Positions 24,584 to 33,390 of a stretch of DNA of 64,000 bases are shown here, one piece after another. Origin of the DNA: Umezawaea sp049997955 (lineage in GTDB: Bacteria > Actinomycetota > Actinomycetes > Mycobacteriales > Pseudonocardiaceae); contig JAEBDY010000011.1 of NCBI GenBank assembly GCA_049997955.1, positions 1-64,000 on the forward strand, written 5' to 3'. Position numbers and translations under genes: made by a program. Each line of letters opens with the position of its first letter. The first letter of the stretch is position 1. The notes beneath the pieces were generated by a model. The model was given only the letters and a program-made list of their open reading frames with translations, was not told the origin of the DNA and did no database searches.

Positions 24584-25051
24584 GTGGTCGAACCGGACGA
24601 GCAGCAGGTGCGCGCCATGCGCGCCGACGTGCACTCGTGGCCGACCGGACGGCTGCTGTCGGTCGCGGCGCGCATGGTCGAGGGCCGCTTCGACGCCGTG
24701 CTCGCCGGGCTGGACCTGACCCACGCGGGCATGATCGTGCTGCACCACGTCGTGGAGTCGCCGCTGGCGCAGCGCGAACTGGCGGTGCTGTGCCGGGTGA
24801 CCGACCAGACCATGAGCCGCACCACCGAACGCCTGGAGCGGTCCGGGTTCATCCGGCGCTACTCCGACGACCGCGACCGCAGGCGGACCCTCGTCGCGAT
24901 CACCCCGACCGGGCGGCGGGCGTTGAAGGCCGCGCGGCGGGAGGAACGCGAGTCCGAGGTGCTGCTGGGCGGTGTCGAGGACTACGACCACTTCCGCGAA
25001 CAGCTGATCGCGCTCATCTCCCTCGTGACCGATCAAGCCGACTCCGACTGA
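24584..25051 (+). CDS. MarR-family transcriptional regulator
   Basis: A 155-residue winged-helix regulator. The HTH is LTHAGMIVLHHVVESPLAQRELAVLCRVTDQTMSRTTERLERSGFI, with the wing RRYSDDRDRRRTLVAITPTGR. It starts 34 bases after the molybdenum-enzyme large subunit and reads in the same direction, so it is probably co-transcribed and regulates that operon, possibly by sensing the enzyme's substrate. The palindromes at 21940-21982 are a candidate site, but no direct link can be seen. Convergent with the AraC gene. Confidence 0.86.
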   Translation: MVEPDEQQVRAMRADVHSWPTGRLLSVAARMVEGRFDAVLAGLDLTHAGMIVLHHVVESPLAQRELAVLCRVTDQTMSRTTERLERSGFIRRYSDDRDRRRTLVAITPTGRRALKAARREERESEVLLGGVEDYDHFREQLIALISLVTDQADSD

Positions 25052-25129
25052 GATCGTTGCGCTGCAAGGGTTTTCGTCCGGACCCACGTGGACGTGGCCG
25101 CCGTGTCCGAAGGCGTCCAGCGGGAACCG

Positions 25130-26158
25130 TCACGCCCGTCGCGCGTACGCGGCGGGCGTGACCCCCTTCCAGCGCTTGAACGCGTGGATGAAGCTCGACG
25201 CCTCCGCGTAGCCCAGCCGCAGCGCCACGTCCTCCACGGCCAGCGTGGTCAGCAGCTCCTGCGCCAGCGCCTCGCGCACCTCGTCGAGCAGCTCCTGGTA
25301 GCTGGTGCCGGACTCCGCGAGCCTGCGCCGCAGCGTCCGCGTGCTGATCGCCAGCTCGTGGGCGACGTGGTCCATGCCGACGCCGATCGCGCCGGGGCGG
25401 CTGAGCAGCTCGCGCACCTCGTGGGCGATCCCGACCCGTGCGCGGCGACGGGCCACCAGCTCGCGGCACTGCGCCTCGCACGCCGCCACGGTGTGCGGAT
25501 CGGCCTGCGGCAGCGGCCGGTGCAGGAACGCCGAGTCGAAGCTCGCCACCGTGCGCGCCCGGCCGAACCGGGGCCGCAGGCCGAACACGCGCTCGTGACC
25601 CGTGACGTCGGACGGCTCGGCGAAGCGGAAGTCCACGGCCAGCAGCGGCACGCCGCCGGGCAGCAGCTCGCCGATGACCGTGTGGATCGCGGCCAGGTCC
25701 CGTTCCACCAGGAACCGGGCCACGGGCGCGGGCAGGGCGGAGTCGTCCAGTTCGATGAGCACCCGGTCCTCCGCCAGTGACGCCCGCGGGATGCTGAACG
25801 TGAAGCTGAGGTCCAGGAAGCGCAGGGCGACGTTCACCGCGTCCAGCACGGTCGGGCTGCTGATGAACGCGTAGCCGAGGATGCCGAACGTCGTGACGTG
25901 GTAGCGGCCGCCGAGCGCGGGACCCGCGTCCGGCATCAGGTCGGCGAGCGTGCGGACCACCCGGAGTTCCTGCGCCGCCGCGACCTCCGCGACCGGGTCG
26001 CTCAGGTCGGCGGGGGAGATGCCGCTGTCCGCGAGCAGCCGGTCCGCGTCGACGCCGTGCTCTGCGCCGAACCGCACGAGCAGCGCGACACCGGCCACGC
26101 TGCGCGGGAAGTCCCAGTGCCCGATCACCGGCTCCGAGAGAGACGTCATGGCCGACAT
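25130..26158 (-). CDS. AraC-family regulator with Arabinose_bd-type N domain
   Basis: A 342-residue regulator. Residues about 15-205 form the Arabinose_bd/OruR-like domain (GVALLVRFGAEHGVDADRLLADSGISPADL near the start; RFAEPSDVTGHERVFG near 200). Residues about 245-342 are the AraC HTH_18 (VAHELAISTRTLRRRLAESGTSYQELLDEVREALAQELL, then LRLGYAEASSFIHAFKRWKGVTPAAYARR). Such regulators often control steroid, lipid or monooxygenase genes in actinobacteria. It is divergent from the monooxygenase operon with only about 60 bases between. Alternative start three codons in, at 26149. Confidence 0.86.
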   Translation of the reverse strand: MSAMTSLSEPVIGHWDFPRSVAGVALLVRFGAEHGVDADRLLADSGISPADLSDPVAEVAAAQELRVVRTLADLMPDAGPALGGRYHVTTFGILGYAFISSPTVLDAVNVALRFLDLSFTFSIPRASLAEDRVLIELDDSALPAPVARFLVERDLAAIHTVIGELLPGGVPLLAVDFRFAEPSDVTGHERVFGLRPRFGRARTVASFDSAFLHRPLPQADPHTVAACEAQCRELVARRRARVGIAHEVRELLSRPGAIGVGMDHVAHELAISTRTLRRRLAESGTSYQELLDEVREALAQELLTTLAVEDVALRLGYAEASSFIHAFKRWKGVTPAAYARRA

Positions 26159-26220
26159 TGTCGATTCCGCGTCCGCTCCTGTCTTGGGCCGGACGTGTGG
26201 ACCTCCCTAGCGTCGACCGG

Positions 26221-27666
26221 GTGAACCACTCGTCACGTCCCCGTGTCGTCGTCATCGGCGCGGGCTTCGCGGGCATCGGCATGGCGGTCGCCCTGCGGCG
26301 CGACGGCGTCGACGTGACCGTGCTGGAACGCGCGGACGACCTCGGCGGAGTGTGGCGGGACAACACCTATCCGGGGGCGGCCTGCGACGTGCCCTCGTCG
26401 CTCTACTCCTACTCGTTCGCCCCGAACCCGGACTGGCCGCGCCGGTACGCCCGGGGCCCCGACATCCACGCCTACCTGCGGCGGGTCGCCGCCGACGTGC
26501 TCGACCACGTCCGGTTCCGCGCCGAGGTCGTCGCCGCGGCGTTCGACGAGACCGCGAAGCGGTGGCGGGTCTCCCTCGCGGACGGCGAGGTCGTGGAGGC
26601 CGACGTCGTGATCTCGGCGGTCGGCCAGCTCTCCCGCCCGGTCGTCCCCGACCTGCCCGGCGCCTTCGGCGGGCCCGCGTTCCACAGCGCCCGCTGGGAG
26701 CACCACCACGACCTGGAGGGCCGCCGGATCGCGGTCATCGGCACCGGGGCCAGCGCGATCCAGTTCGTGCCGCACCTCCAAACCCTCGCCGGGCGGGTGA
26801 CGGTGTTCCAGCGGACGCCGCCGCACGTCGTGCCGAAGCCCGACCGCCGCTACCGGCCGTGGCACCGCAGGGTGTTCCGGGCCGTGCCGGCGGCGCAGCG
26901 CGCGGGGCGGCTGGGCACCTGGCTCGTCGGCGAGCTGCTCACGGCCGCGCTGACCTCGGCCCAACCACTCGGCGTGCTGGTCAACGGCCTGTCCCGGCTG
27001 CACCTGCGCCGCCAGGTGCCCGATCCCGCGCTGCGCGCCCGGCTCGTGCCCACCCACCGGGTCGGCTGCCAGCGGCTGCTGTTTTCCAACGACTGGTACC
27101 CAGCGCTGGCCAAGCCCAACGTCCACGTGGTCACCGAGAAGATCACCGAGCTGACCGCTGCCGGCGTGCGCACGGCCGACGGCGTGGAGCACCCGGTCGA
27201 CGTGGTCGTGTACGGCACGGGGTTCGCGGCGACCGACTTCCTCGCCCCGATGCGGATCACCGGCCGTGACGGGCGTGAGCTGGCCGACGAGTGGGCGGGC
27301 GGAGCGCGGGCCCACCTGGGCATGACCGTGCCGGGGTTCCCGAACCTCTTCGTCCTCTACGGCCCCAACACGAACCTCGGCGGCAACTCGGTCGTGTACA
27401 TGATCGAGCGGCAGTGCGACTACGTCCGGCAGGCCGTGCGGCACCTGGCCTCGGTGTCCACAGTGGAGGTTCGCCGCGACGTCGCGGAGCGGTTCGACAC
27501 CGAGACGCAGGACCGCCTGGCGCGCACGGTGTGGACGCGGTGCGCGAACTGGTACCGCGACGCCTCCGGCCGGGTCGTCACGAACTGGCCGGGCTCGGTG
27601 TGGGAGTACCGCCGCCGCACCGCGCGGGTCGACCACCGGGACTTCCACCACGGGGGCGCGCGATGA
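26221..27666 (+). CDS. FAD-dependent monooxygenase, Baeyer-Villiger type
   Basis: A 481-residue class B flavin monooxygenase. The N-terminal FAD motif is VVVIGAGFAGIGMA; the BVMO-like fingerprint FGGPAFHSARWE (FxGxxxHxxxW, near residue 145) is followed by the NADPH motif IAVIGTGASAIQFVP. YGPNTNLGGNSVVYMIE (near 380) is a conserved late segment. Products would be esters or lactones from ketones, or hydroxylated substrates. I use the GTG at 26221, where homology begins; upstream in-frame codons overlap the regulator's promoter region. The stop overlaps the next gene as ATGA. Confidence 0.86.
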   Translation: MNHSSRPRVVVIGAGFAGIGMAVALRRDGVDVTVLERADDLGGVWRDNTYPGAACDVPSSLYSYSFAPNPDWPRRYARGPDIHAYLRRVAADVLDHVRFRAEVVAAAFDETAKRWRVSLADGEVVEADVVISAVGQLSRPVVPDLPGAFGGPAFHSARWEHHHDLEGRRIAVIGTGASAIQFVPHLQTLAGRVTVFQRTPPHVVPKPDRRYRPWHRRVFRAVPAAQRAGRLGTWLVGELLTAALTSAQPLGVLVNGLSRLHLRRQVPDPALRARLVPTHRVGCQRLLFSNDWYPALAKPNVHVVTEKITELTAAGVRTADGVEHPVDVVVYGTGFAATDFLAPMRITGRDGRELADEWAGGARAHLGMTVPGFPNLFVLYGPNTNLGGNSVVYMIERQCDYVRQAVRHLASVSTVEVRRDVAERFDTETQDRLARTVWTRCANWYRDASGRVVTNWPGSVWEYRRRTARVDHRDFHHGGAR

Positions 27667-29333
27667 GCGACTACGACGTGCTGGTGATCGGCTCCGGGTT
27701 CGGCGGCAGTGTCACGGCGCTGCGGCTGACCGAGAAGGGCTACCGGGTCGGCGTGCTGGAGGCCGGGCGGCGGTTCGCCGACGACGAGTTCGCGGCCAGC
27801 TCGTGGCGGCTGCGCGACTACCTGTTCGCCCCCCGGCTCGGCTGCCTCGGCATCCAGCGGATCGACCTGCTGCGCGACGTGCTGGTGCTCAGCGGAGCGG
27901 GTGTCGGCGGCGGTTCGCTGGTCTACGCGAACACGCTGTACGAGCCGCCGGAGCCGTTCTACCGCGACCCGCGGTGGAGCGGGATCACCGACTGGCGCGC
28001 CGAACTCGCGCCCTGGTACGACCAGGCGAGCCGGATGCTGGGCGTCGCCGAGTACCCGCGTTCCACCCCGGCGGACGACGTGCTGCGCGAGGTCGCGGAC
28101 GACCTCGGCGTGCGCAGCCACCCCGCGCGGGTCGGCGTGTTCTTCGGCGAGCCGGGGAAGCGCGTGGCCGACCCGTACTTCGGCGGGGTCGGGCCGGACC
28201 GCGCCGGGTGCACGCACTGCGGCGAGTGCATGACCGGCTGCCGGCGCAACGCGAAGAACACGCTGGTGAAGAACTACCTGCACCTCGCCGAGCGGGCGGG
28301 CGCGGTCGTGCACCCGTTGACCACGGCCGTCGACGTCCGGCCGGTTCGCGGCGGCTACCGCGTGGACGCGCGGGCGACCGGTGTCCTGCCCGGCGAGCGG
28401 CGCGCGTTCACCGCCCGGCACGTGGTGTTCGCCGCGGCGTCGCTGGGCACCCAGCGGCTGCTGCACGGCCTGCGCGACCGGGGGAGCCTGCCGGGGCTGT
28501 CCGAGCGGCTGGGGGTGTTGGCGCGCACCAACTCCGAGGCCGTGCTGGGTGTGCGGGCGCGGGTCGACGGCGTCGACTACTCGCGCGGTGTCGCGGTCAC
28601 GTCCTCGATGCACCCGGACGAGCACACCCACGTCGAACCCGTCCGCTACGGCCGGGGCAGCAACCTCATGGGCCTGCTGATGACCGTGCTCGTCGACGCC
28701 GAGCCGGGCACTCCCCGGTGGCGGCTCGGCGCGCGAGAACTCCTGCGGCGACGGCACGACCTGCGCAGGCTCCTCGGGCCGAAGCACTGGTCGGAGCAGA
28801 CCGTGGCGCTGCTGGTCATGCAGAACCTGGACAACTCGCTGACCACCCGCACCCGCCGCGGCCCGTTCGGCAGACGGCTGACCAGCTCGCCGGGCGAGGG
28901 CGACCCCATCCCGACGTGGATCCCGGCCGGTCACGACGTCGCCCGCCGGGTCGGGACGAAGATCGACGGCGTGCCCGGCGGCGCCTGGACCGACCTGGCC
29001 GACATCCCCATGACCGGGCACTTCATCGGCGGGTGCGTCATCGGCTCCACCGCCCGGACCGGCGTGGTCGACCCGTACCACCGGGTGCACGGGTACGAGG
29101 GCCTGCACGTGGTCGACGGGTCGACCATCCCCGCCAACCCCGGCGTCAACCCGTCGCTCACGATCACCGCGCTCGCCGAGCGCGCCGCGTCGCTGTGGCC
29201 GAACCTGGGAGAACCCGATCCGCGTCCGGCGCTCGGCTCGCCGTACGTCCGGGTGGCTCCCGTCGCGCCGCGGCGGCCGGTGGTGCCGACCGCCGCGCCG
29301 GGCGCGCTGCGCCTTCCCCTGACCCCGAAGTGA
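27663..29333 (+). CDS. GMC oxidoreductase, cholesterol-oxidase-like
   Basis: A 556-residue flavoprotein close in layout to ChoD-type proteins. It has the FAD motif VLVIGSGFGGSVTALRL, LSGAGVGGGSLVYANTLYEPP (near residue 80-100), a Cys-rich CTHCGECMTGCRRNAKNT (near 183-198) that resembles iron-sulfur ligation, and the C-terminal PMTGHFIGGCVIG and HVVDGSTIPANPGVNPSLTITALAER with catalytic-region His and Asn. There is no signal peptide, so it is intracellular. Role by family: oxidation of a sterol-like or other alcohol. It is the middle gene of a coupled operon with a monooxygenase and an acetoacetate-decarboxylase-like protein. Confidence 0.87.
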   Translation: MSDYDVLVIGSGFGGSVTALRLTEKGYRVGVLEAGRRFADDEFAASSWRLRDYLFAPRLGCLGIQRIDLLRDVLVLSGAGVGGGSLVYANTLYEPPEPFYRDPRWSGITDWRAELAPWYDQASRMLGVAEYPRSTPADDVLREVADDLGVRSHPARVGVFFGEPGKRVADPYFGGVGPDRAGCTHCGECMTGCRRNAKNTLVKNYLHLAERAGAVVHPLTTAVDVRPVRGGYRVDARATGVLPGERRAFTARHVVFAAASLGTQRLLHGLRDRGSLPGLSERLGVLARTNSEAVLGVRARVDGVDYSRGVAVTSSMHPDEHTHVEPVRYGRGSNLMGLLMTVLVDAEPGTPRWRLGARELLRRRHDLRRLLGPKHWSEQTVALLVMQNLDNSLTTRTRRGPFGRRLTSSPGEGDPIPTWIPAGHDVARRVGTKIDGVPGGAWTDLADIPMTGHFIGGCVIGSTARTGVVDPYHRVHGYEGLHVVDGSTIPANPGVNPSLTITALAERAASLWPNLGEPDPRPALGSPYVRVAPVAPRRPVVPTAAPGALRLPLTPK

Positions 29334-29343
29334 GGACTGCTCC

Positions 29344-29952
29344 GTGGACGTCGAGTACCCGCCGGAACCGTGGGACCTGCACGGGCACGGCTGCGTGTCG
29401 CTGTGGACGGTCCGCGTGGGCGACCTGCCCGCGCTGCCGGACGGCGTCCGGCCGGTCACCGCGTTCGGCCGCGCGCTCGTGACGACGGCGTTCGTGGACT
29501 ACCTGCCGGGAAGCCTGCTGCCGTACCGCGAACTGCTCGCGGCGGTCCTCGTCCGGCGCGGTGCCCGGCCGGGACTGTCGATCACGCACATCTGGGTCGA
29601 CAGCCCGCAGTCGAAGGCGGGCGGCCGGGAGCTGTGGGGAATCCCGAAGGAACTGGCCGACCTGACCATCGTCCCGGCGCCCGCGTTCGAGGCCACCGCG
29701 GTCGGCGTCGGCGAAGCGCGGCACACCTCGTACGGACGAGGCGTGCCGCTGCCGATCGCGGGCTCGGTGTTCCAGGCGCTCGACGGCGAGCTCGTCCGCA
29801 CCCCGGTGCGGGCGAGCGGAAGGGGGCGGTTCGCCGGTGTGCGCTGGCGAACCGCCCCCGACGGCCCCCTCGGTTGGCTGAACGGCCGGAAACCGTTCCT
29901 CGGGCTGTCGGTGATCTCGTTCCGGATGCGCTTCGGACCGCGGGCGGCCTGA
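29344..29952 (+). CDS. Acetoacetate-decarboxylase-family protein
   Basis: A 202-residue protein of the ADC-like beta-barrel superfamily. WTVRVGDLPALPDGVRPVTAFGRALVTTAFVDY and LPYRELLAAVLV are typical, as is HIWVDSPQSKAGGRELWGIPKELADL. The Lys in SKAGGRELWGIPKE lies near the position of the Schiff-base region in true ADC. Family members include decarboxylases and aldolase-like or dehydratase enzymes, so activity is not assured. The GTG start is 10 bases after the oxidase stop, completing a three-gene operon with the monooxygenase and GMC oxidase. Confidence 0.8.
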   Translation: MDVEYPPEPWDLHGHGCVSLWTVRVGDLPALPDGVRPVTAFGRALVTTAFVDYLPGSLLPYRELLAAVLVRRGARPGLSITHIWVDSPQSKAGGRELWGIPKELADLTIVPAPAFEATAVGVGEARHTSYGRGVPLPIAGSVFQALDGELVRTPVRASGRGRFAGVRWRTAPDGPLGWLNGRKPFLGLSVISFRMRFGPRAA

Positions 29953-29985
29953 CCCACCCGCGGCCCAGGCCGTCGATTCGGCAGG

Positions 29986-30603
29986 GTGCTCCGGGAGTTC
30001 GATTCGTTCCAGCCTCGTGCGGTGGACCTGGAGTGGCCGAAACCGCTGGGCGCCGCAGTGGTCGACGCTCTCGGCGCTGCCCCGCACTGGACGATCCGGA
30101 ACGGGCGCGCTGTGTGGCGGCCGTGGTCGGGTGATGAGCGCTGGTCCCGCACGGTCGCCGTCCCCGCCGCTCCGCCGTTCCCGGAGGTGTCGATCACCCC
30201 TGCGGCCGACGACGCGGCGGTTCGGGCGTGGCGCGACCTGTACGTCGCGGGACACGCGTGGGATCCACCCCGCGACGTGCCGTTGGCCGTGTGGCGGGAA
30301 CTCCTGCCACACGGCCGGGTCGTGCGCGTGGCGCGCGACCGCGTTGTCGGCATAGCTCTGGTGATCGCCGACGGCGCCGAGACCCGCTTCGTGGGAGGCG
30401 CGTTGGACCGCCGGGACCCTGATGCCCCGACCATCGCCCGACAACTGCTCGCCGGGGCCGCTGGCTTCGTGCCCGGCGGTCTGCTCGTCGAGCTCGACGA
30501 CTGGATGTGGGAGGTCGACGAGGTCGTCGGCGGACTGCCGCACGAGGTCTTCGACCGGAGCCGGGTCGTCGTCGAGCACTCATCGCCCCCGGAAACGCGC
30601 TGA
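29986..30603 (+). CDS. Hypothetical protein, possibly GNAT-like
   Basis: A 205-residue soluble protein with no family I can name. It has a conserved-looking core (ITPAADDAAVRAWRDLYVAGHAWDPPRDVPLAVWRELLPHGRVVRVARDRVVGIALVIADG) that resembles an N-acetyltransferase fold by strand and helix pattern, and an acidic C-terminal stretch VELDDWMWEVDEVVGGLPHEVF. GC3 is high, supporting coding. The GTG start at 29986 has no clear ribosome site, 33 bases after the previous gene. A strong terminator hairpin begins at its stop codon. Confidence 0.55.
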   Translation: MLREFDSFQPRAVDLEWPKPLGAAVVDALGAAPHWTIRNGRAVWRPWSGDERWSRTVAVPAAPPFPEVSITPAADDAAVRAWRDLYVAGHAWDPPRDVPLAVWRELLPHGRVVRVARDRVVGIALVIADGAETRFVGGALDRRDPDAPTIARQLLAGAAGFVPGGLLVELDDWMWEVDEVVGGLPHEVFDRSRVVVEHSSPPETR

Positions 30604-30639
30604 CCGCCTCCCCGCACTCGGGATGCGGGGAGGCGGTCA
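30601..30639. terminator. Bidirectional terminator hairpin
   Basis: A perfect 16-base stem, TGACCGCCTCCCCGCA with its complement, around a 7-base loop. The stop codon of the rightward gene (30601-30603) is the first part of the stem; the GH9 gene ends 24 bases away on the other strand. Confidence 0.85.
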
Positions 30640-30662
30640 GCGACCGAAGGCGGTACCGGTGA

Positions 30663-33257
30663 CTAGCCCGCCGAGCAACCGTTCCCGTCGATCTTGAAGG
30701 TCTTCGGGTCCGCGTCGCCCGCACTGGACGTGGCGTTGAACCCGATGGAGGTCGACTGCCCCGGCTTCAGATCGGCGTTCCACGACAGGCTCGCCGCGGT
30801 AACGGCCTGGCCGGTCTGCTTCCACGTCGCCGACCAGCCGTTGGTGATCTTCTGGCTACCGGGGAAGCTGAAGTCGAGCGTCCAGCCCCGCCACGCCTTG
30901 TCACCGGTGTTGGTCACCTTGACGGTGGCGGTCTGGCCGGTGGACCACTTGGTCACCTGGTAGTCCACCGAGCACAGCGCCTTGGCCGGAGGGGTGGCGG
31001 ACTTCTCCGCCGCCCAGTTCGCGACCCACGCGAGCGCGGAGTTCCAGTTCACCGTGACCTCGTTGAGCGAGTAGGCCTCGATGTGGTCGACGAAGCACTT
31101 CTGCGGCTTGCAGCCGGGCAGCAGTCGCGCCGCGATCGGGTCCTGGAGCGCGCTGTTCGGACCGCCGGAGAGCACGCCGGGCGGCGCGGTCGGCAGTGTC
31201 GCGTCGAGCTGGTTCGCCCAGTGCCGGTGGTGGACGTTGCGGACCGGCTGATCACCGTAGCCGGTGACGTAGGAGTAGCTCGTCGGGTTGCGGCCGAGCA
31301 GGTAGCCCATCGTCTCGTAGACGCCCTCCCGGTACTTCGCGTTGCCGGTGAAGTCGTGCGCCAGCGCCAGCACCATCGCGTTGTTGGCGACCAGCCCGTT
31401 CGAACCCCAGTCGTAGGAACCGTCGGTGGTCTGGTACGGCGCGGGATAGCCCTGCGTCGCGATCTGCGCCAGGTGCGCGTCCGCCGTGGTGGTGAACACC
31501 GAGCGGATCGCCGTCACGTCCGCCTGCGGCAGCCCGTTGGGCACCAGCGCGAGCGTCACGTCGCCGAGCGGACCCGTCGAGCCCCAGTCGAAGCCGCGGG
31601 TGTTCAGGCTCGCGCCCTTGTAGAGCGGCGACCCGGTCACGTCCGCGCGGTAGGCCGCGCCGCCGGTCGTGGCGAACAGTTCGGCCGCGGCCCAGTAGAA
31701 CTCGTCGCTCACCGTGCCGTCGGAGTACGATCCGCCGCCGGTGCCGTCGTTGGGGTCGGCGATCAGGTTCGGGTTGGCCTTCGCCGCCGTGTAGGCCTTC
31801 TCGGCCGCCGCCAGTGCCTTCGCGGAGAACGTCGGGTCAATGGTCTTCCAGAGCCGGGCCGCCTGCGCGGCCACCGCGGCCGTGTTCAGCGTCGCCGCCG
31901 TGCTGACCGCAGACAGCCTGCGCGCCTGCGCGTCCTGTGCGGGCAGGGTCGGCAGAGCCGTCCAGTTCGCGTCGTGGATCTTGTGGTGCACCAGTCCGCT
32001 CGGCGCCTGCATCTTCAGCAGGAACTCGACCTCCCAGCGCGCCTCGTCCAGGATGTCCGGCACGCCGTTGGCCTGCTCGGGGATCTTGAGCGACCCGTCG
32101 CCCAGCGCCTTCGCGTCGCCCACGGCCACCGCGCGCTCGTAGGTGTTGAGCACCTGCCACGCGGAGATGCCGCCGTTGACGACGTACTTGCCGTGGTCGC
32201 CCGCGTCGTACCAGCCGCCGCGCACGTCCAGCGTGTAGCCGCAGTTCAGGTCCGCGCGGCAGGGCACGTTGTTGTCACCCTGGTTCGGCGCCACGTTGAG
32301 GTGGCCCGCCGCGCGGGCATAGGTGTCGCCGACGTATTTCGCCTCGATCGGGATGCCGCTGCGCTGGTGGTAGAAGAACGCCAGCGAGTCGTACCGCAGC
32401 TTCGCGTACGGGGAGGTGGTGATGTCGAACGGGAAGCTGGCCTCGTCGCCGACGGTCAGCGTGTACCCGGTGCCCGCGGTGCGGAAGGAGGAGAAGTCGA
32501 TCTGGTGCACGGGGTCGCCGGATCCCGCGTCCACGCCCTTGGGCGTGCTCTGGCCGGTGGCGACGACCTTGTTCGCGGAGTCGCGCAGCGACCAGGCCTG
32601 CGCGGTCGTGGCATCGCTGACCAGGGTGGCGTGCTTGGCCTGGTCGGGCAGGTAGCCGACCTGGTTGACCTGGATCTTCTTCGTCGGCGTGCCCGGCCCC
32701 CCGCCGGGCGGCAGCACGCCGCCGACCAGCGACACGTTGTCGACGCAGACCGTGTTGTCGGCCGCCTGCCCGCCGAGGTGGAAGGTCACCTGCCCGCTGC
32801 CCGCGTCGGGGAAGTCCAGCTCCGAGGTGAACGTGTAGGTGAACCGCTGCTTGGCGGCCGTGACGTCGAAGTCCTGCTTGGCGATCTGCCGGTACGGGGA
32901 TACGCCCTCGCCCGCCACGGCCGAGATCCGCTGGGCCGTCGTCGCGCGGGCGTCGAACGCGAACGTGTAGGACTGGCCGCTCTCGAACGGCACGCCGTTC
33001 TGGCCGATCAGGGCGTCCCAGGGATTCGTGGTGCCGCCGGTGACGGCGGTGCAGAACTCCCCGTCGGTGACGCGGCCGGAGGTGCCCGCGCCGTTCCACC
33101 AGGGGTCGGCGGTGCCGCCGGAGAAGCTGCCGTTGACGAGCCGCTCGTAGTCGGCCGCGAAGGCCGTGTAGCCGGTGCTGCCTGTGATGACCAGCGCTAA
33201 CGCGATGGTCGCCGCCTTGGCCGCGCGGCGCCTTCGCCGTGGCGAGTGGGGTGCCAT
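30663..33257 (-). CDS. Secreted GH9 endoglucanase with CBM4/9 and CBM2
   Basis: An 864-residue secreted cellulase. Order: basic signal peptide 1-34 (cleavage after AFA), CBM4/9-type module about 36-180 (LVNGSFSGGTADPWWNG to CVDNVSLVGG), Gly-Pro linker, CelD_N Ig-like domain about 195-280 (IQVNQVGYLPDQAKHATLV), GH9 catalytic domain about 285-750 with DAGDHGKY at 351-358 (the catalytic base region) and YSLNEVTVNWNSALAW near 735 (Glu proton donor), and C-terminal CBM2 about 765-864 (WSTGQTATVKVTNTG, WSATWKQTG). This is the theme E endoglucanase layout. A CebR-type box lies 75-88 bases upstream, so it should be induced by cello-oligosaccharides. Confidence 0.93.
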   Translation of the reverse strand: MAPHSPRRRRRAAKAATIALALVITGSTGYTAFAADYERLVNGSFSGGTADPWWNGAGTSGRVTDGEFCTAVTGGTTNPWDALIGQNGVPFESGQSYTFAFDARATTAQRISAVAGEGVSPYRQIAKQDFDVTAAKQRFTYTFTSELDFPDAGSGQVTFHLGGQAADNTVCVDNVSLVGGVLPPGGGPGTPTKKIQVNQVGYLPDQAKHATLVSDATTAQAWSLRDSANKVVATGQSTPKGVDAGSGDPVHQIDFSSFRTAGTGYTLTVGDEASFPFDITTSPYAKLRYDSLAFFYHQRSGIPIEAKYVGDTYARAAGHLNVAPNQGDNNVPCRADLNCGYTLDVRGGWYDAGDHGKYVVNGGISAWQVLNTYERAVAVGDAKALGDGSLKIPEQANGVPDILDEARWEVEFLLKMQAPSGLVHHKIHDANWTALPTLPAQDAQARRLSAVSTAATLNTAAVAAQAARLWKTIDPTFSAKALAAAEKAYTAAKANPNLIADPNDGTGGGSYSDGTVSDEFYWAAAELFATTGGAAYRADVTGSPLYKGASLNTRGFDWGSTGPLGDVTLALVPNGLPQADVTAIRSVFTTTADAHLAQIATQGYPAPYQTTDGSYDWGSNGLVANNAMVLALAHDFTGNAKYREGVYETMGYLLGRNPTSYSYVTGYGDQPVRNVHHRHWANQLDATLPTAPPGVLSGGPNSALQDPIAARLLPGCKPQKCFVDHIEAYSLNEVTVNWNSALAWVANWAAEKSATPPAKALCSVDYQVTKWSTGQTATVKVTNTGDKAWRGWTLDFSFPGSQKITNGWSATWKQTGQAVTAASLSWNADLKPGQSTSIGFNATSSAGDADPKTFKIDGNGCSAG

Positions 33258-33331
33258 GTAGTGATCTCCTCGAACCGCGGCACGTCGTGCAGGGTGCCGT
33301 GCCGTCCGCTCTGACGGCTGCGTCCCATTTC

Positions 33332-33345
33332 TGGGAGCGCTCCCA
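33332..33345. promoter_or_regulatory. CebR/CelR box (TGGGAGCGCTCCCA)
   Basis: A perfect 14-base palindrome identical to the established operator of the LacI-type cellobiose repressors CebR/CelR of actinomycetes. It lies 75 bases upstream of the GH9 start codon. Confidence 0.92.
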
Positions 33346-33390
33346 GAAACATAGGGGCAGGTTCCGGGTCTGTACAGGGTGCGAGCGGAG

